A stretch of 64,000 nucleotides of DNA, from positions 62,001 through 126,000 of the forward strand of contig NZ_JBGJZL010000010.1 of the NCBI RefSeq assembly GCF_042610375.1, given 5' to 3'. How positions within the stretch are numbered: position 1 is the first letter of the stretch; each line of letters begins with the position of its first letter. Under the pieces are notes generated by a model. The model did no database searches. It was not told where the DNA came from and was given only the letters and a program-made list of their open reading frames with translations. The position numbers and the translations under genes are program-made. Of this stretch, positions 17,927 through 27,277 are shown in pieces. This stretch comes from CTSoil-075 sp042610375. Its GTDB lineage: Bacteria; Bacillota; Negativicutes; DSM-13327.

Positions 17927-17940
17927 CACCTACTAAAATA

Positions 17941-17980
17941 AACAGGTATATCCTCACGCTTTTGAGGATATACCTGTTTT
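17941..17980. terminator. Bidirectional terminator between the MBL hydrolase and lplT
   Basis: AACAGGTATATCCTCA pairs with TGAGGATATACCTGTT around a short CGCTTT-containing loop, with Ts on the plus side and an A-rich stretch at the other end. Confidence 0.88.
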
Positions 17981-18009
17981 CAATTTCTACAAAAGATAGC
18001 TCGATTTCT

Positions 18010-19170
18010 CTATTTTCGTCTGCTATATAGATACATATAACTAACAAGTAGCAACAATGTTACCCCTGTAGCACCAATCGCACTATGAATGGTCACTCCA
18101 TTTTTAGTCGCAAGAGTATAAAGTCCTACCCCAAAGAACATAAATAAATTTTCCACAAAATTTTGGACAGCAATTGTTTTTCCCTCACCAACGGTATGCT
18201 GGCCAACTTGCTGTAGACAACTATTCATGGGTACGATATAGATGCCTCCCATCACTCCAATGAGTAACAAGAAAATAACAGCGACTTCTAAGGTATGGAT
18301 CATCAGAAAAGCTAGGATACACAGTGCCATGACATAACCAAACCAAAGGGTGCGTTGATATGTTTTAATGCTAATCAGATAAGGCGTTACGACTGCGCCA
18401 ACAGCAATCCCAACTCCAGTCACAGCAATAATCATACTAATTGAAGTACCGCTCGTGATCCCTAAGGTAAGAGGTGCCCAAGCAAAAAGAATCATACGCA
18501 AAACGGCAGAAGCCAGCCAAAATGATCCCGTACCAATGAGGGAATAATGACTTTGAGAATTTGCAAGTAAAACTCTCAGATCAGCAAAAAAATCACGAAT
18601 TGAACTTTTATATGTAATCGACCGATTACCTGGATCGTGAGGGATCATGGAATTAATGCCAATGGACAGACCGTATAGTAACAGAGAAATCAAAAGAGCA
18701 AGGGTAATGGAAAAATCCGATAGAATACCTCCGACCACCGATCCAAGGAGAATAGCAACAATAGTATAACCTTCCAAACCGGAATTAGCGCGCAATAGTT
18801 CATCATCGTTTCGGGTGAGAAACGGCAAAATACCATACTTTGCTGGGCTATAAATAACTGCGCCAACTCCGACTGCTCCATAACTGAGGGCTGGATCAAA
18901 ACTGCAGAGTAACATTAAAACTCCGATTGTTTTAACCATATTGCCGATAATCAGTACTTTCGCTTTTGGTTTTTTATCAGCAAACCGTCCAACCCATGGT
19001 GAGAACACAATATACGAAGAAAGAAAAATACTTTGTACAAAGGGTAAGTAGTAATCAGGATAGGCATCTCGTTTTATAATCCCTAAGGCAATAAATAAAA
19101 TCATATTATCAACAAAGGCCGATAAAAATTGAGCAGTAAACAAGGCCTTTAAAGGTGACAATCTAATCAT
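18010..19170 (-). CDS. lplT: Lysophospholipid transporter LplT
   Basis: 386 residues, major facilitator type with about 11-12 hydrophobic helices. The N-terminal LKALFTAQFLSAFVDNMILF and the motif GRFADKKPKAKV fit LplT. In Gram-negative bacteria LplT flips lysophospholipids across the inner membrane to Aas for re-acylation. Here it directly follows aas with an 8-base overlap, which supports the call. GGAGGAG precedes the ATG at 19170; a longer frame to 19185 is less likely. Part of the tetR-aas-lplT operon. Confidence 0.9.
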   Translation of the reverse strand: MIRLSPLKALFTAQFLSAFVDNMILFIALGIIKRDAYPDYYLPFVQSIFLSSYIVFSPWVGRFADKKPKAKVLIIGNMVKTIGVLMLLCSFDPALSYGAVGVGAVIYSPAKYGILPFLTRNDDELLRANSGLEGYTIVAILLGSVVGGILSDFSITLALLISLLLYGLSIGINSMIPHDPGNRSITYKSSIRDFFADLRVLLANSQSHYSLIGTGSFWLASAVLRMILFAWAPLTLGITSGTSISMIIAVTGVGIAVGAVVTPYLISIKTYQRTLWFGYVMALCILAFLMIHTLEVAVIFLLLIGVMGGIYIVPMNSCLQQVGQHTVGEGKTIAVQNFVENLFMFFGVGLYTLATKNGVTIHSAIGATGVTLLLLVSYMYLYSRRK

Positions 19171-21274
19171 TTTTCTCTCCTCCACGAATGGCCATCGCTT
19201 TAAGAGTTACATAATCCGTTTTACCAGTGCCCAAGAGAGGTAATTTGTCAACAATGAAAATTTCACCCGGCATTGCCAGCATACTTTGCTTCGCTTGACT
19301 CATAAATTCTCGCAGCATCTGTTTAGAAGCATTTTTCTCCATTGTATATAATACAATTTTTTCGCCTTTTTTATGATCAGGAAGATTAATTGCGGCATTA
19401 CGATTGCTGCCAAAACATTGTTCAGCTGTCCTCTCTACTGCATCTAAACTTACCATTTCTCCTGATACTTTGGCAAAACGTTTCAATCTGGAACGAATAC
19501 TAATAAACCCTTGCTGATCAACACTCACAACGTCACCACAATCATACCATTCTGGCGCTGGTACAAAGCCTTTACCATAGAGTAGATAACCGGTCATGAC
19601 ATTGGGACCTTTAACAAAAAGGTTGCCTCCCTCTTCGATACCAGGCACCATTTCTGTCCGCCACTCAATCCCCGGAAGAAATCTCCCCACTGTACCAAAT
19701 CGATTAAATAAGGGAGTGTTAATACTCAAAACGGGTGCCGTTTCTGTTGTACCATATCCTTCAAAAATTCGCATACCAAATTTTTCTTGCCAAATTTGTC
19801 GTACTTCATCCCTTAGCTTTTCTCCACCAGCGAGCACATACCGCAAGCTATAAAAATCATAATGATGGGCATACTTAGCATAGCCGTGAAGGAAGGTAGG
19901 CGTACCTAATAACAAGGTTGCATTGCAATCATAAACAATCTCTGGCACAATTTTAAAATGCAGAGGCGTAGGGTATAGAAAAACTTCAACACCATTCAGT
20001 ACGGGCAGCAAAGTACCAGCTGTCAGACCAAAGGAATGAAACATAGGTAATGCATTTAGCATCTTATCCCGATGGGTATAGTCGATTACACTCCCGATTT
20101 GGTTAATATTTGCAATGATAGTTGCTTGCCGCAAAAGTACACCTTTGGGTTTACTCTCGCTGCCACTGGTGAAAAGAATAACTCCAGCTTCACCTGCCGA
20201 TTCCATTTTTCTCAGGTATTTTATAAAACCGCTGATTTTATCACTCCAGGTCATTTGTGCTTTTATATCTTCTAAATAAACAATCTGAAACTGAGTTGCC
20301 AGCCTAGTCACAAGTTCTTCGAAATGCCCTTTTTCAATGAATAGACGGGATGTCAGAATGATTTTAACACCTGCTGTCTCGCTACAATCAAGATTATTTT
20401 CCCCACCAGCACTAAAGTTGAGAATCGCAGGTGTTTTACCAAGAAAAAATAAAGCAAATAGGGTGATGAGATGACCAATAGAATTAGGAAGCAGCACACC
20501 AATATGATCTTGCCCTATGAGTAGAGGACGCAATTTGTTCGCTAAAACATAACTGCCAAGAATGCCGCGACTGTAGGTAATGCTCCCATTAATATCTTCA
20601 GCCATAATCTTATTGCTACCATGCAGTTTCTTAGCATCTAATAATTTGTCAAATAAATTTACGCGTTTTTCTTGTTCTTGTCGAGCTTTAAACATCCCTT
20701 GCTGCAACATATCAAGAATTCGATCACTGCTTTCTTGTTTTTGTTTGCGGATATTTTGAGTATTCGAGAGGGCAAGTTTTCTTTTCTGATCAATATAGAT
20801 CATCACCGAAGGAAACCAACAGGATTTTACCTTATCTTGAATTCTTGACAATTTCGAGCGCTCTGGACCAAGAAAAATTACTGGATATAAGGTAGCAGAT
20901 GTTTTAAGAGCAATGAACCCCACACCACTATAAATTTTCATCAGATTACCAGTGGTTGTAATACGACCCTCAGGAAATAAAACCACAACTTTGCCAGCCT
21001 TGACAATACTTATAATTTTTTTCAATGAATAAGGATTCAAAGGATCAATTGTAATATGATTAATCCACCTCAAGACAAAATGAATTTTCCTCGCGATGGC
21101 TGTATTCACAACAAAGTAAGTCCCACTTGGCAAATAAGCATATAAGAAAATAGCATCCAGAAATGAAACATGGTTTGGTAATACAATAGACGGTCCTTCA
21201 AAGGAAAGTTGTTCCCTGCCAACCACACGTGTTTTAAATAATAACTGCAATAACCATCGCACTACTCTTTTCAT
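19163..21274 (-). CDS. aas: Bifunctional 2-acylglycerophosphoethanolamine acyltransferase / acyl-ACP synthetase
   Basis: 703 residues, about the length of E. coli Aas. The N-terminal PlsC-like acyltransferase has NHVSFLD (HX4D, His35/Asp40) and FPEGR at 100-104. The C-terminal AMP-forming synthetase has the P-loop LFTSGSESKPKGV (about 360) and GYGTTETAPV. The protein activates fatty acids on ACP and re-acylates lysophospholipids at the membrane. GGAGG lies 6 bases before the ATG. It is 15 bases after tetR and overlaps lplT. Confidence 0.93.
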   Translation of the reverse strand: MKRVVRWLLQLLFKTRVVGREQLSFEGPSIVLPNHVSFLDAIFLYAYLPSGTYFVVNTAIARKIHFVLRWINHITIDPLNPYSLKKIISIVKAGKVVVLFPEGRITTTGNLMKIYSGVGFIALKTSATLYPVIFLGPERSKLSRIQDKVKSCWFPSVMIYIDQKRKLALSNTQNIRKQKQESSDRILDMLQQGMFKARQEQEKRVNLFDKLLDAKKLHGSNKIMAEDINGSITYSRGILGSYVLANKLRPLLIGQDHIGVLLPNSIGHLITLFALFFLGKTPAILNFSAGGENNLDCSETAGVKIILTSRLFIEKGHFEELVTRLATQFQIVYLEDIKAQMTWSDKISGFIKYLRKMESAGEAGVILFTSGSESKPKGVLLRQATIIANINQIGSVIDYTHRDKMLNALPMFHSFGLTAGTLLPVLNGVEVFLYPTPLHFKIVPEIVYDCNATLLLGTPTFLHGYAKYAHHYDFYSLRYVLAGGEKLRDEVRQIWQEKFGMRIFEGYGTTETAPVLSINTPLFNRFGTVGRFLPGIEWRTEMVPGIEEGGNLFVKGPNVMTGYLLYGKGFVPAPEWYDCGDVVSVDQQGFISIRSRLKRFAKVSGEMVSLDAVERTAEQCFGSNRNAAINLPDHKKGEKIVLYTMEKNASKQMLREFMSQAKQSMLAMPGEIFIVDKLPLLGTGKTDYVTLKAMAIRGGEKND

Positions 21275-21289
21275 ACTGATCCTCCTTTT

Positions 21290-21862
21290 TTAGCTAAACA
21301 GCTTACGAACCGAGGAACTAATTTTTGTCTTCAATATATGAAAGTCAGGTAATACATCATGAAAATACGGATACTGAGCTAAGGGTTGTAACATAATTCC
21401 TGTATAAATCGTAATCCAAAGATAGACTTCTTGCCGCGGTATCTCTCCACGATCCATACCCTCATTTATGATTTTTCGAATGATAAAATGAGGTTTTATT
21501 TCCTCTTCTACCATATCCCATAAAAAATACTGGGATAATAATGCAAATCGAATTTCATTGGGATACTCTTGATATAAATCATAAGTGAGTTCAACAATGC
21601 GGCAAAGCTTGTTCACAGCCTCATGATCTTCGGCATCAATCAACTCCAATTTCTTAGTATATTCACTAATAATGGCACTAAAGATATAAAGAGCCATATC
21701 CTCTTTGCCTTTGAAATGTTTGTATAAGGCCGCTTCCGATACTCCAGCAGCTTTGGCGATATCTCGCACTGATATCGCATGATACCCTTTCGAAGCAAAT
21801 AGTTCCAAACTAGTTTTTAAAATAATACTTTTTTTACCGTCATGTAAAAAGAGCTGCTTCAT
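21290..21862 (-). CDS. TetR family regulator of the aas-lplT operon
   Basis: 190 residues. The N-terminal helix-turn-helix reads SVRDIAKAAGVSEAALYKHF at about 31-50, typical TetR. The C-terminal domain is helical and should bind a lipid-like or other hydrophobic effector. GGAGG precedes the ATG at 21862. It is the first gene of the operon with aas and lplT, and a 22-bp palindrome lies immediately upstream of its ribosome binding site, so it very likely represses its own operon. Confidence 0.9.
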   Translation of the reverse strand: MKQLFLHDGKKSIILKTSLELFASKGYHAISVRDIAKAAGVSEAALYKHFKGKEDMALYIFSAIISEYTKKLELIDAEDHEAVNKLCRIVELTYDLYQEYPNEIRFALLSQYFLWDMVEEEIKPHFIIRKIINEGMDRGEIPRQEVYLWITIYTGIMLQPLAQYPYFHDVLPDFHILKTKISSSVRKLFS

Positions 21863-21875
21863 AAGCCCCCTCCAA

Positions 21876-21897
21876 TTAGTTAACGTTCGTTAACTAA
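21876..21897. promoter_or_regulatory. TetR-family operator upstream of tetR-aas-lplT
   Basis: TTAGTTAACG and CGTTAACTAA form perfect 10-bp arms around a TT centre. The element sits directly downstream of the -10 box, where bound repressor would block transcription. Confidence 0.8.
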
Positions 21898-21926
21898 ACT
21901 ATAATATAGTCTCATGACTCTGTCAA
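21898..21926 (-). promoter_or_regulatory. Sigma-70-type promoter of tetR-aas-lplT
   Basis: On the minus strand TTGACA (21926-21921) and TATAGT (21903-21898) are separated by 17 bases. The -10 box touches the palindromic operator. Confidence 0.8.
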
Positions 21927-22023
21927 TCAGTTTCTAATTATTTTTCCTATCATAAGCAATCACTATGCAAATTTTAACAACCTATCGACTTAATAATTTC
22001 TATTTCCAATGATTCCTTATTAT

Positions 22024-22060
22024 AGAAAAAAAGACTCTACGGTAAAATCCGTAGAGTCTT
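22024..22060 (-). terminator. Terminator of the secreted-protein gene
   Basis: AAGACTCTACGG and CCGTAGAGTCTT pair around six bases; on the minus strand eight Ts follow. Confidence 0.88.
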
Positions 22061-22101
22061 AACAGTTAAAAAATCATTTTCTAGCAACAGTTTCATAAGG
22101 A

Positions 22102-22734
22102 TCAGCCCATAAAGAGTCCAAGAATATCAGCAGGCTTGAGATTCGTATGCAATTCTAACATTCCTTCGCGCGTCGTTATGCTATTAATATCAATTTTTCT
22201 TCCCATTTCACTACTAAGAAGTGTTTTTTCAACAAGGGGGCGAAAATTTACTTTAAGTGTGTTGCCGGAAAATTTTGCATCGACTTCTTTTACATCTTTT
22301 AATGGATTTCCATACAAATCCGCAATCGCTCCTAGACTGACAAATTTGAGCATCCAAGATAGAAGTGGTTTATCAGCAAGTTTTTTGTCACGAATATCAA
22401 CTTCTACATAGGATTCAGTCTGATTATGAACAAACTGCTTAATTTCACAAGTTAGGGCAACTTTTCCCATACTACTATCAAATGTAATATACATCTTGTT
22501 ATCATTTAGTAGCTTCAATTGAGGATTCTTGACTTTGTCATTCGTGAAAGAATTGGTAAAGTAATCATTCAATGCGGTTTCAGGAATGACCCAGACCCCA
22601 TCGTTTAAACCATCCATTGTTTGCGCTTTCCAAATTGTCTGTGTTAACGATGTATTGTCTGCTGGAACTGGATTTGCCATTACAGGAAAAGTGAACAGGA
22701 TACTGATTAATAAATAGGTCACTATTTTTAACAA
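22102..22734 (-). CDS. Secreted protein of unknown function
   Basis: 210 residues. A signal peptide (LLKIVTYLLISILFTFPVMA) precedes a probable cleavage after VMA at about residue 20. The mature part has alternating strands and charged turns and no cysteine pattern or membrane helix. I do not recognise the family; the layout resembles lipid-binding or DUF-type beta-rich secreted proteins. The start is TTG at 22734 with AAGGAG about 10 bases upstream. It is monocistronic, with its own terminator. Confidence 0.65.
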   Translation of the reverse strand: MLKIVTYLLISILFTFPVMANPVPADNTSLTQTIWKAQTMDGLNDGVWVIPETALNDYFTNSFTNDKVKNPQLKLLNDNKMYITFDSSMGKVALTCEIKQFVHNQTESYVEVDIRDKKLADKPLLSWMLKFVSLGAIADLYGNPLKDVKEVDAKFSGNTLKVNFRPLVEKTLLSSEMGRKIDINSITTREGMLELHTNLKPADILGLFMG

Positions 22735-22961
22735 TGTTATGTCTCTCCTTCAGATACCAAATTAAACAAAGCTAACGCTTGTTTGCAAGTTTTTTATTAG
22801 TTCTTGTCAATGATATACCTGTGCTAGATAAAACTTCACTGCTATCCCTATTTTATTTACTTCCCTAAGAGTTAGAAATTTCCTGCCGATTTTTCCTATT
22901 ATTTCCCTTGTTTTTGGTTACATTTCCCTTACATTTAAATTACATCATGACTGCCTCCTTA

Positions 22962-23141
22962 TCAATCGGCATCATCATCCCATTTTTTCACATAAGTATC
23001 AGGCGGTAACATTAGCATTTTTCTAAAAATATAATTTTCACAAAATGCAGTTCGTTGCTCAGTTTTACCTTTCTTAATACAATCAACCCATCCATCACCT
23101 AAATCATCGCGAAAGAATAAGCATTTATCACAAAGTATCAT
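22962..23141 (-). CDS. Small cysteine-containing protein of unknown function
   Basis: 59 residues with C4-X2-C7, C21 and C34, a spacing that could bind a metal such as zinc. GAGGTGA lies 6 bases before the ATG at 23141; a TTG at 23147 touches the ribosome binding site and is unlikely. There is no signal peptide. I do not recognise the family. Confidence 0.5.
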   Translation of the reverse strand: MILCDKCLFFRDDLGDGWVDCIKKGKTEQRTAFCENYIFRKMLMLPPDTYVKKWDDDAD

Positions 23142-23265
23142 AATCAATCACCTCAGACTATGTCTATTGATATTTGATAAAAATTATGCCCTTTCCCACG
23201 CTCAAAAACAACCACCCTCCTCAAATGAATGAAGGGGTGGCCTGTATGTATATACTTATTTTACA

Positions 23266-23499
23266 TTATCCTCTGATTAGATATTCCAAAAGTATTTTTA
23301 CATCTTCTGGTTCCGAAGCAATAATTTCAATTTCATCGATTTTTGCCTCACTAAATATCTTGGATAAAGCAAGATACTGGCATAATTTTGACTTTAAGTT
23401 TAGACGATCACCCTCTGAAGTAACTAATTCAATCCTGCCTTTACATTGATCAACTACTTCTATAAATCGTTCCACATTTGTAATCCCGAGTATTTTCAT
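23266..23499 (-). CDS. Small conserved-looking protein of unknown function
   Basis: 77 residues. MKILGITNVERFIEVVDQC suggests a strand-helix start, followed by RIELVTSEGDRLNLKSKL and a C-terminal SEPEDVKILLEYL helix. The arrangement could be an HPr-like or similar alpha/beta fold, but the active-site His of HPr is absent. GGGGGAG precedes the ATG at 23499. It lies 100 bases after the sugar permease gene, in the same direction, and could be its last co-transcribed gene or independent. Confidence 0.5.
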   Translation of the reverse strand: MKILGITNVERFIEVVDQCKGRIELVTSEGDRLNLKSKLCQYLALSKIFSEAKIDEIEIIASEPEDVKILLEYLIRG

Positions 23500-23599
23500 A
23501 GAACATCTCCCCCTCCAATTTTTAAATAACACTTCGTCACTGAGCTACATTTTCCCTGCATTTCCTCAATTCATCTGCTATTTAAAATGAGTCACTTCG

Positions 23600-24583
23600 T
23601 TAGGCGATTGATTTACTCCGTTCTTTGCGCGCAACAACAATTCGCTGCAATACAATGAACACGCACAGTAAAAAAGCAACGGCAATTTTAGTCCACCACG
23701 AACTTAATGTCCCTTGGAACATAATGATCGTTTGTATCACACCTTGGATTAATACACCAAACAACGTTCCTGTTATAAATCCAACACCACCTGTCAAAGG
23801 AGTCCCACCAATAACAGCTGAAGCAATTGCATCCATCTCAAGACCTACAGCATGCAATCCATAACCAGAGAGCATATAGAAGCTAAATACAATCCCCGAT
23901 AAAGCTGAACAAAATCCATTTAAACCGTACACGAGTATTTTTGTTCTGCCCACGGGCAATCCCATCAACATAGCCGATTGTGCATTCCCGCCCACAGCAT
24001 ATAGACTACGTCCAAATTTAGTATAATTAATAAGATACAATGCGATCAGTACTAAGACTAAGGCAATTACAACACTGATTGAAATAAAGTTATTAAAGGG
24101 TAATGGTATGCGATAAGTCGCAACAAGTTGATAAAAAGGATCGGTAATCATAATGGTATCAATACTAATGACATAACATAGTCCTCTTGCTAAAAACATC
24201 CCTGCAAGGGTTACAATGAAAGGCTGTATATTAAAAAAATGAATGAAACTACCTTGAATGAGGCCAAATAATACTCCCATCAACAACATGGATGGAATGA
24301 CAACAAAAGGACTCCAATGTTGCATTTCTAGCAAATAAGCAGAAAACATGCAGACTAAGGCAATCAGTGAACCAATGGAAAGATCAATCCCTCCAATAAT
24401 CAATACAAAGGTCATACCAATGGCTGTGATAATCAGAAAAGCATTATCAATGAGCATATTAAGAAGTACTTGGGTGGAAAAGAAACCAGTGTACAAAGCT
24501 GAGCCCACTGCGAACAAAGCAAAAAATAATACAATGGTGATGATTAAATTGATGTACCTATAACTTAGCTGCATTTTTTTCAT
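23600..24583 (-). CDS. yjfF: Furanose ABC importer permease, YjfF-like
   Basis: 327 residues, the second permease of a galactofuranose-type (YtfQRT-YjfF) importer. The core motifs GGIDLSIGSLIAL and GGTPLTGGVGFITGT are those of the RbsC/AraH family. The length and the adjacent distinct permease YtfT favour YjfF. GGAGGG lies 7 bases before the ATG at 24583; its start overlaps the end of ytfT by 26 bases. It is the last gene of the sensor-transporter operon. Confidence 0.85.
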   Translation of the reverse strand: MKKMQLSYRYINLIITIVLFFALFAVGSALYTGFFSTQVLLNMLIDNAFLIITAIGMTFVLIIGGIDLSIGSLIALVCMFSAYLLEMQHWSPFVVIPSMLLMGVLFGLIQGSFIHFFNIQPFIVTLAGMFLARGLCYVISIDTIMITDPFYQLVATYRIPLPFNNFISISVVIALVLVLIALYLINYTKFGRSLYAVGGNAQSAMLMGLPVGRTKILVYGLNGFCSALSGIVFSFYMLSGYGLHAVGLEMDAIASAVIGGTPLTGGVGFITGTLFGVLIQGVIQTIIMFQGTLSSWWTKIAVAFLLCVFIVLQRIVVARKERSKSIA

Positions 24584-25640
24584 CGATAATCCCTCCTTTC
24601 TCAGCTCTTCTGGCAAATACAATTTTACGGAAAGTAGCGGATTGTAATAAACAGATGATAATAACAACTACGGATTTTACGACAAGTGTTATTTCTGGCG
24701 GTACGCCAATTGCATAAATGGTCGTTGTGATACTTTGGATCACTAGCGCTCCAATCAGGCTTCCTAGTATAGAAAAACGACCGCCATCGAGAGAATTTCC
24801 ACCAATAGAAACTGCTAAAATCGCATCTAATTCTGTAAATAGTCCTGCATTATTTCCATCGGCAGAACTTACATTAGAGCAAATAATAAGCCCTGCGATC
24901 CCAGCACAAAAACCAGAAAAAGCATACACTGAAAAGATATATTGATTGACATTAATACCGGCAAATCGGCTGGCAATGGCATTAATACCAATGGATTCGA
25001 TAAACATCCCGATTGCAGTTTTTCGCACTGCATATAAGGTAATTCCAAATACGAGGGCAACAATAAAGAGAGCAAAAGGAAAACCTAATAAAAATCCAGT
25101 ACCAATAAATTGAAAAGGTTTGTAATAAATGGTAATAATTTGCCCTTGGGTAATGAGTTGAGCAATCCCCCGACCAGCAACCAGTAAGATCAGCGTGGCA
25201 ACAATCGGTTGAATTCCAACCTTAGAAATAAGGAGTCCATTCCACATTCCTAAAATGGTTGAAACTAACAGTGCAATTAGAATTGCAATTGGCATAGGCA
25301 CCAGAGTAACGAAGGTTTGCACGCCATCAACATATTCCAATTTTCCACCAATGAGAGAAGCCGCCACGGCGCCAGAGATCGCAATGACTGAACCGACTGA
25401 GATATCGATCCCCTTTGTCGCAATGACTAAGGTCATACCAATGGCAATCATCATAAGAGGAGTAGCCCGATTAAGAATATCAATGATCACTCCATAAAAA
25501 TGACCATCTTTGATTTCAATCGTAAAAAAATTTTTGGTGAAAAAGAGATTAAAGAGTAATACGACAAATAGTGCCGCCAGAGGCCAACAAAGCTTTGAAC
25601 TAGTGAATCGTTCCCATACTTTTGTTATCTTCTCCATCAT
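24558..25640 (-). CDS. ytfT: Furanose ABC importer permease, YtfT-like
   Basis: 360 residues. About eight to ten hydrophobic helices and the motifs ATKGIDISVGSVIAI and SIGGNSLDGGRFSILGS mark the first permease of the YtfQRT-YjfF system. AGGGG precedes ATGATG at 25640. It starts one base after the ytfR stop and overlaps yjfF, so the three are translationally coupled. It forms the membrane channel with YjfF. Confidence 0.87.
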   Translation of the reverse strand: MMEKITKVWERFTSSKLCWPLAALFVVLLFNLFFTKNFFTIEIKDGHFYGVIIDILNRATPLMMIAIGMTLVIATKGIDISVGSVIAISGAVAASLIGGKLEYVDGVQTFVTLVPMPIAILIALLVSTILGMWNGLLISKVGIQPIVATLILLVAGRGIAQLITQGQIITIYYKPFQFIGTGFLLGFPFALFIVALVFGITLYAVRKTAIGMFIESIGINAIASRFAGINVNQYIFSVYAFSGFCAGIAGLIICSNVSSADGNNAGLFTELDAILAVSIGGNSLDGGRFSILGSLIGALVIQSITTTIYAIGVPPEITLVVKSVVVIIICLLQSATFRKIVFARRAEKGGIIDEKNAAKL

Positions 25641-25641
25641 G

Positions 25642-27153
25642 CTACACCCCTGCTATCGTCTGCATAATATATTTTTCTTCAATTTCATCACCTGAAATCT
25701 CCGCCACCTTTACCCGGTCTCTGAGAACTGCCATCCGACTCGAACATCGAACGGACTCATCAAGTTCAGATGAAATAAATACAACTGACATGCCCTCTTC
25801 AGCCAAGGACAGGATCAATTTTTGAATTTCAACTTTGGCACCGATATCGATGCCTCGCGTCGGTTCGTCAAGTATTAATAAATTCGGTTTAGTCAGCAAC
25901 CAGCGCGCAAGGATGACTTTTTGTTGATTACCTCCACTTAAATTTTTAATGAGCTGTTCAGGCCCTGATGTTTTGATATTCAATAAGTTGATATATTGAT
26001 CAGCGATTTTTTCTTGTTCGCGTTGAGTAATGTATTTCATCCATCCGATTTTTGCTTGCAACGCCAAAACAATATTTTCACGAACCGTGAGTCCATCAAT
26101 AATTCCTTCTGTTTTCCTATTTTCCGAACAATAGGCTAAGCCATGTTGAATGGCATCGACAGGAGTATGAATCTGAACAACTTGCCCATCAATGGTTATT
26201 TCCCCACTATCAGCCTTATCGATACCAAAAATAGTCCGCGCTACCTCTGTACGTCCTGAACCGAGCAGTCCCACAAGACCAAGGACTTCTCCTTTATTGA
26301 TGACAAGATCAAATGGATTAATTGAACCTTTATGACCAACACCGCGCGCCTGTAAAAAAACATTGCCCTGGGCGGGGCCATCAGCGCCTTCACTATTTTT
26401 ACAAGTATTTTCAAAGCCTTCAAAAGCTTTACCAATCATTTTCGCAATGAGTTGTACACGTGGTAAGGCAGCTGTTTCATAACAACCCACCAGTTCCCCA
26501 TTACGCAATATAGTAATTCGATCAGAAACAGCATATACTTGTTCAATAAAATGGGTTACAAATAAAATCCCCATCCCTTCCGCTTTTAGTTTACGAAGAA
26601 GATCAAATAATTGCACGACTTCTTTCGCATCCAAGCTGGAAGTTGGTTCATCTAAGATTAAGACTTTAGCTGATATATCAAGGGCTCTGGCAATTGCCAC
26701 CATTTGTTGCACCGCTACAGAATAACGTTCTAAAGGTTCAGTAACATCAATTGTTAAATTCATTTTCTCCAGCAATTTTTTTGACCGCTGATTCATTTCT
26801 TTCCAATTAATGCTGCCAAAACGTAAGGGTTCCCGTCCAATAAAAATATTTTCCGCAACCGATAAATTAGGACAAAGATTGACCTCTTGGTATACAGTAC
26901 TAATTCCTAATCGTTGTGCATCATAAGGAGAACTGGGTCTAATGGAGTTACCTTCCAAGATAATATCTCCGCCATCTAATCGTTCAACACCTGTCAATAC
27001 CTTGATCAACGTCGATTTACCAGCTCCATTTTCTCCCATCAAGCAATGAATTTCTCCAGGTTTTAGTTCAAAATCTACATTAGTAAGTGCCTTAACTCCT
27101 GGGAAAACTTTATATATCCCCTTTGCTTTTAATAACAAATGATTTTCATCCAT
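25642..27153 (-). CDS. ytfR: Furanose ABC importer ATP-binding protein, YtfR-like
   Basis: 503 residues with two ABC domains, as in RbsA/AraG/YtfR. The first Walker A is GENGAGKST at 40-48, with VYQEVNL and LILDEPTSSLD. The second domain has the degenerate GLLGSGRTEVAR and an intact LSGGNQQKVILARW and LILDEPTRGID. GGAGGTG lies upstream of the ATG. It has its own activator-type promoter in the 124-base gap after the dual-binding-protein gene, sharing an 80-bp block with ytfQ. Confidence 0.9.
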   Translation of the reverse strand: MDENHLLLKAKGIYKVFPGVKALTNVDFELKPGEIHCLMGENGAGKSTLIKVLTGVERLDGGDIILEGNSIRPSSPYDAQRLGISTVYQEVNLCPNLSVAENIFIGREPLRFGSINWKEMNQRSKKLLEKMNLTIDVTEPLERYSVAVQQMVAIARALDISAKVLILDEPTSSLDAKEVVQLFDLLRKLKAEGMGILFVTHFIEQVYAVSDRITILRNGELVGCYETAALPRVQLIAKMIGKAFEGFENTCKNSEGADGPAQGNVFLQARGVGHKGSINPFDLVINKGEVLGLVGLLGSGRTEVARTIFGIDKADSGEITIDGQVVQIHTPVDAIQHGLAYCSENRKTEGIIDGLTVRENIVLALQAKIGWMKYITQREQEKIADQYINLLNIKTSGPEQLIKNLSGGNQQKVILARWLLTKPNLLILDEPTRGIDIGAKVEIQKLILSLAEEGMSVVFISSELDESVRCSSRMAVLRDRVKVAEISGDEIEEKYIMQTIAGV

Positions 27154-27190
27154 ACCTGTTTGTTCACCTCCACAGCAAAATCAATCTTTT

Positions 27191-27270
27191 CACTGATTTT
27201 ATTATAAGGCAAGAGGCTTATTTAAGTATTTAGAATAATCAATAATTTCTTATAGTTTTCCGAACTGTTT
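27191..27270 (-). promoter_or_regulatory. ytfR promoter with block shared with ytfQ
   Basis: Read on the minus strand, this 80-base segment aligns without gaps to 44674-44753 upstream of ytfQ. The distal 45 bases (27226-27270) match at 41 of 45 positions. The -10 box TATAAT (27206-27201) and flanking TCAGTG are also shared, while the bases between differ. There is no good -35 hexamer, so an activator is expected to bind the conserved block, most likely the YesN-type regulator of this operon. Confidence 0.75.
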
Positions 27271-27277
27271 CTTTTTT

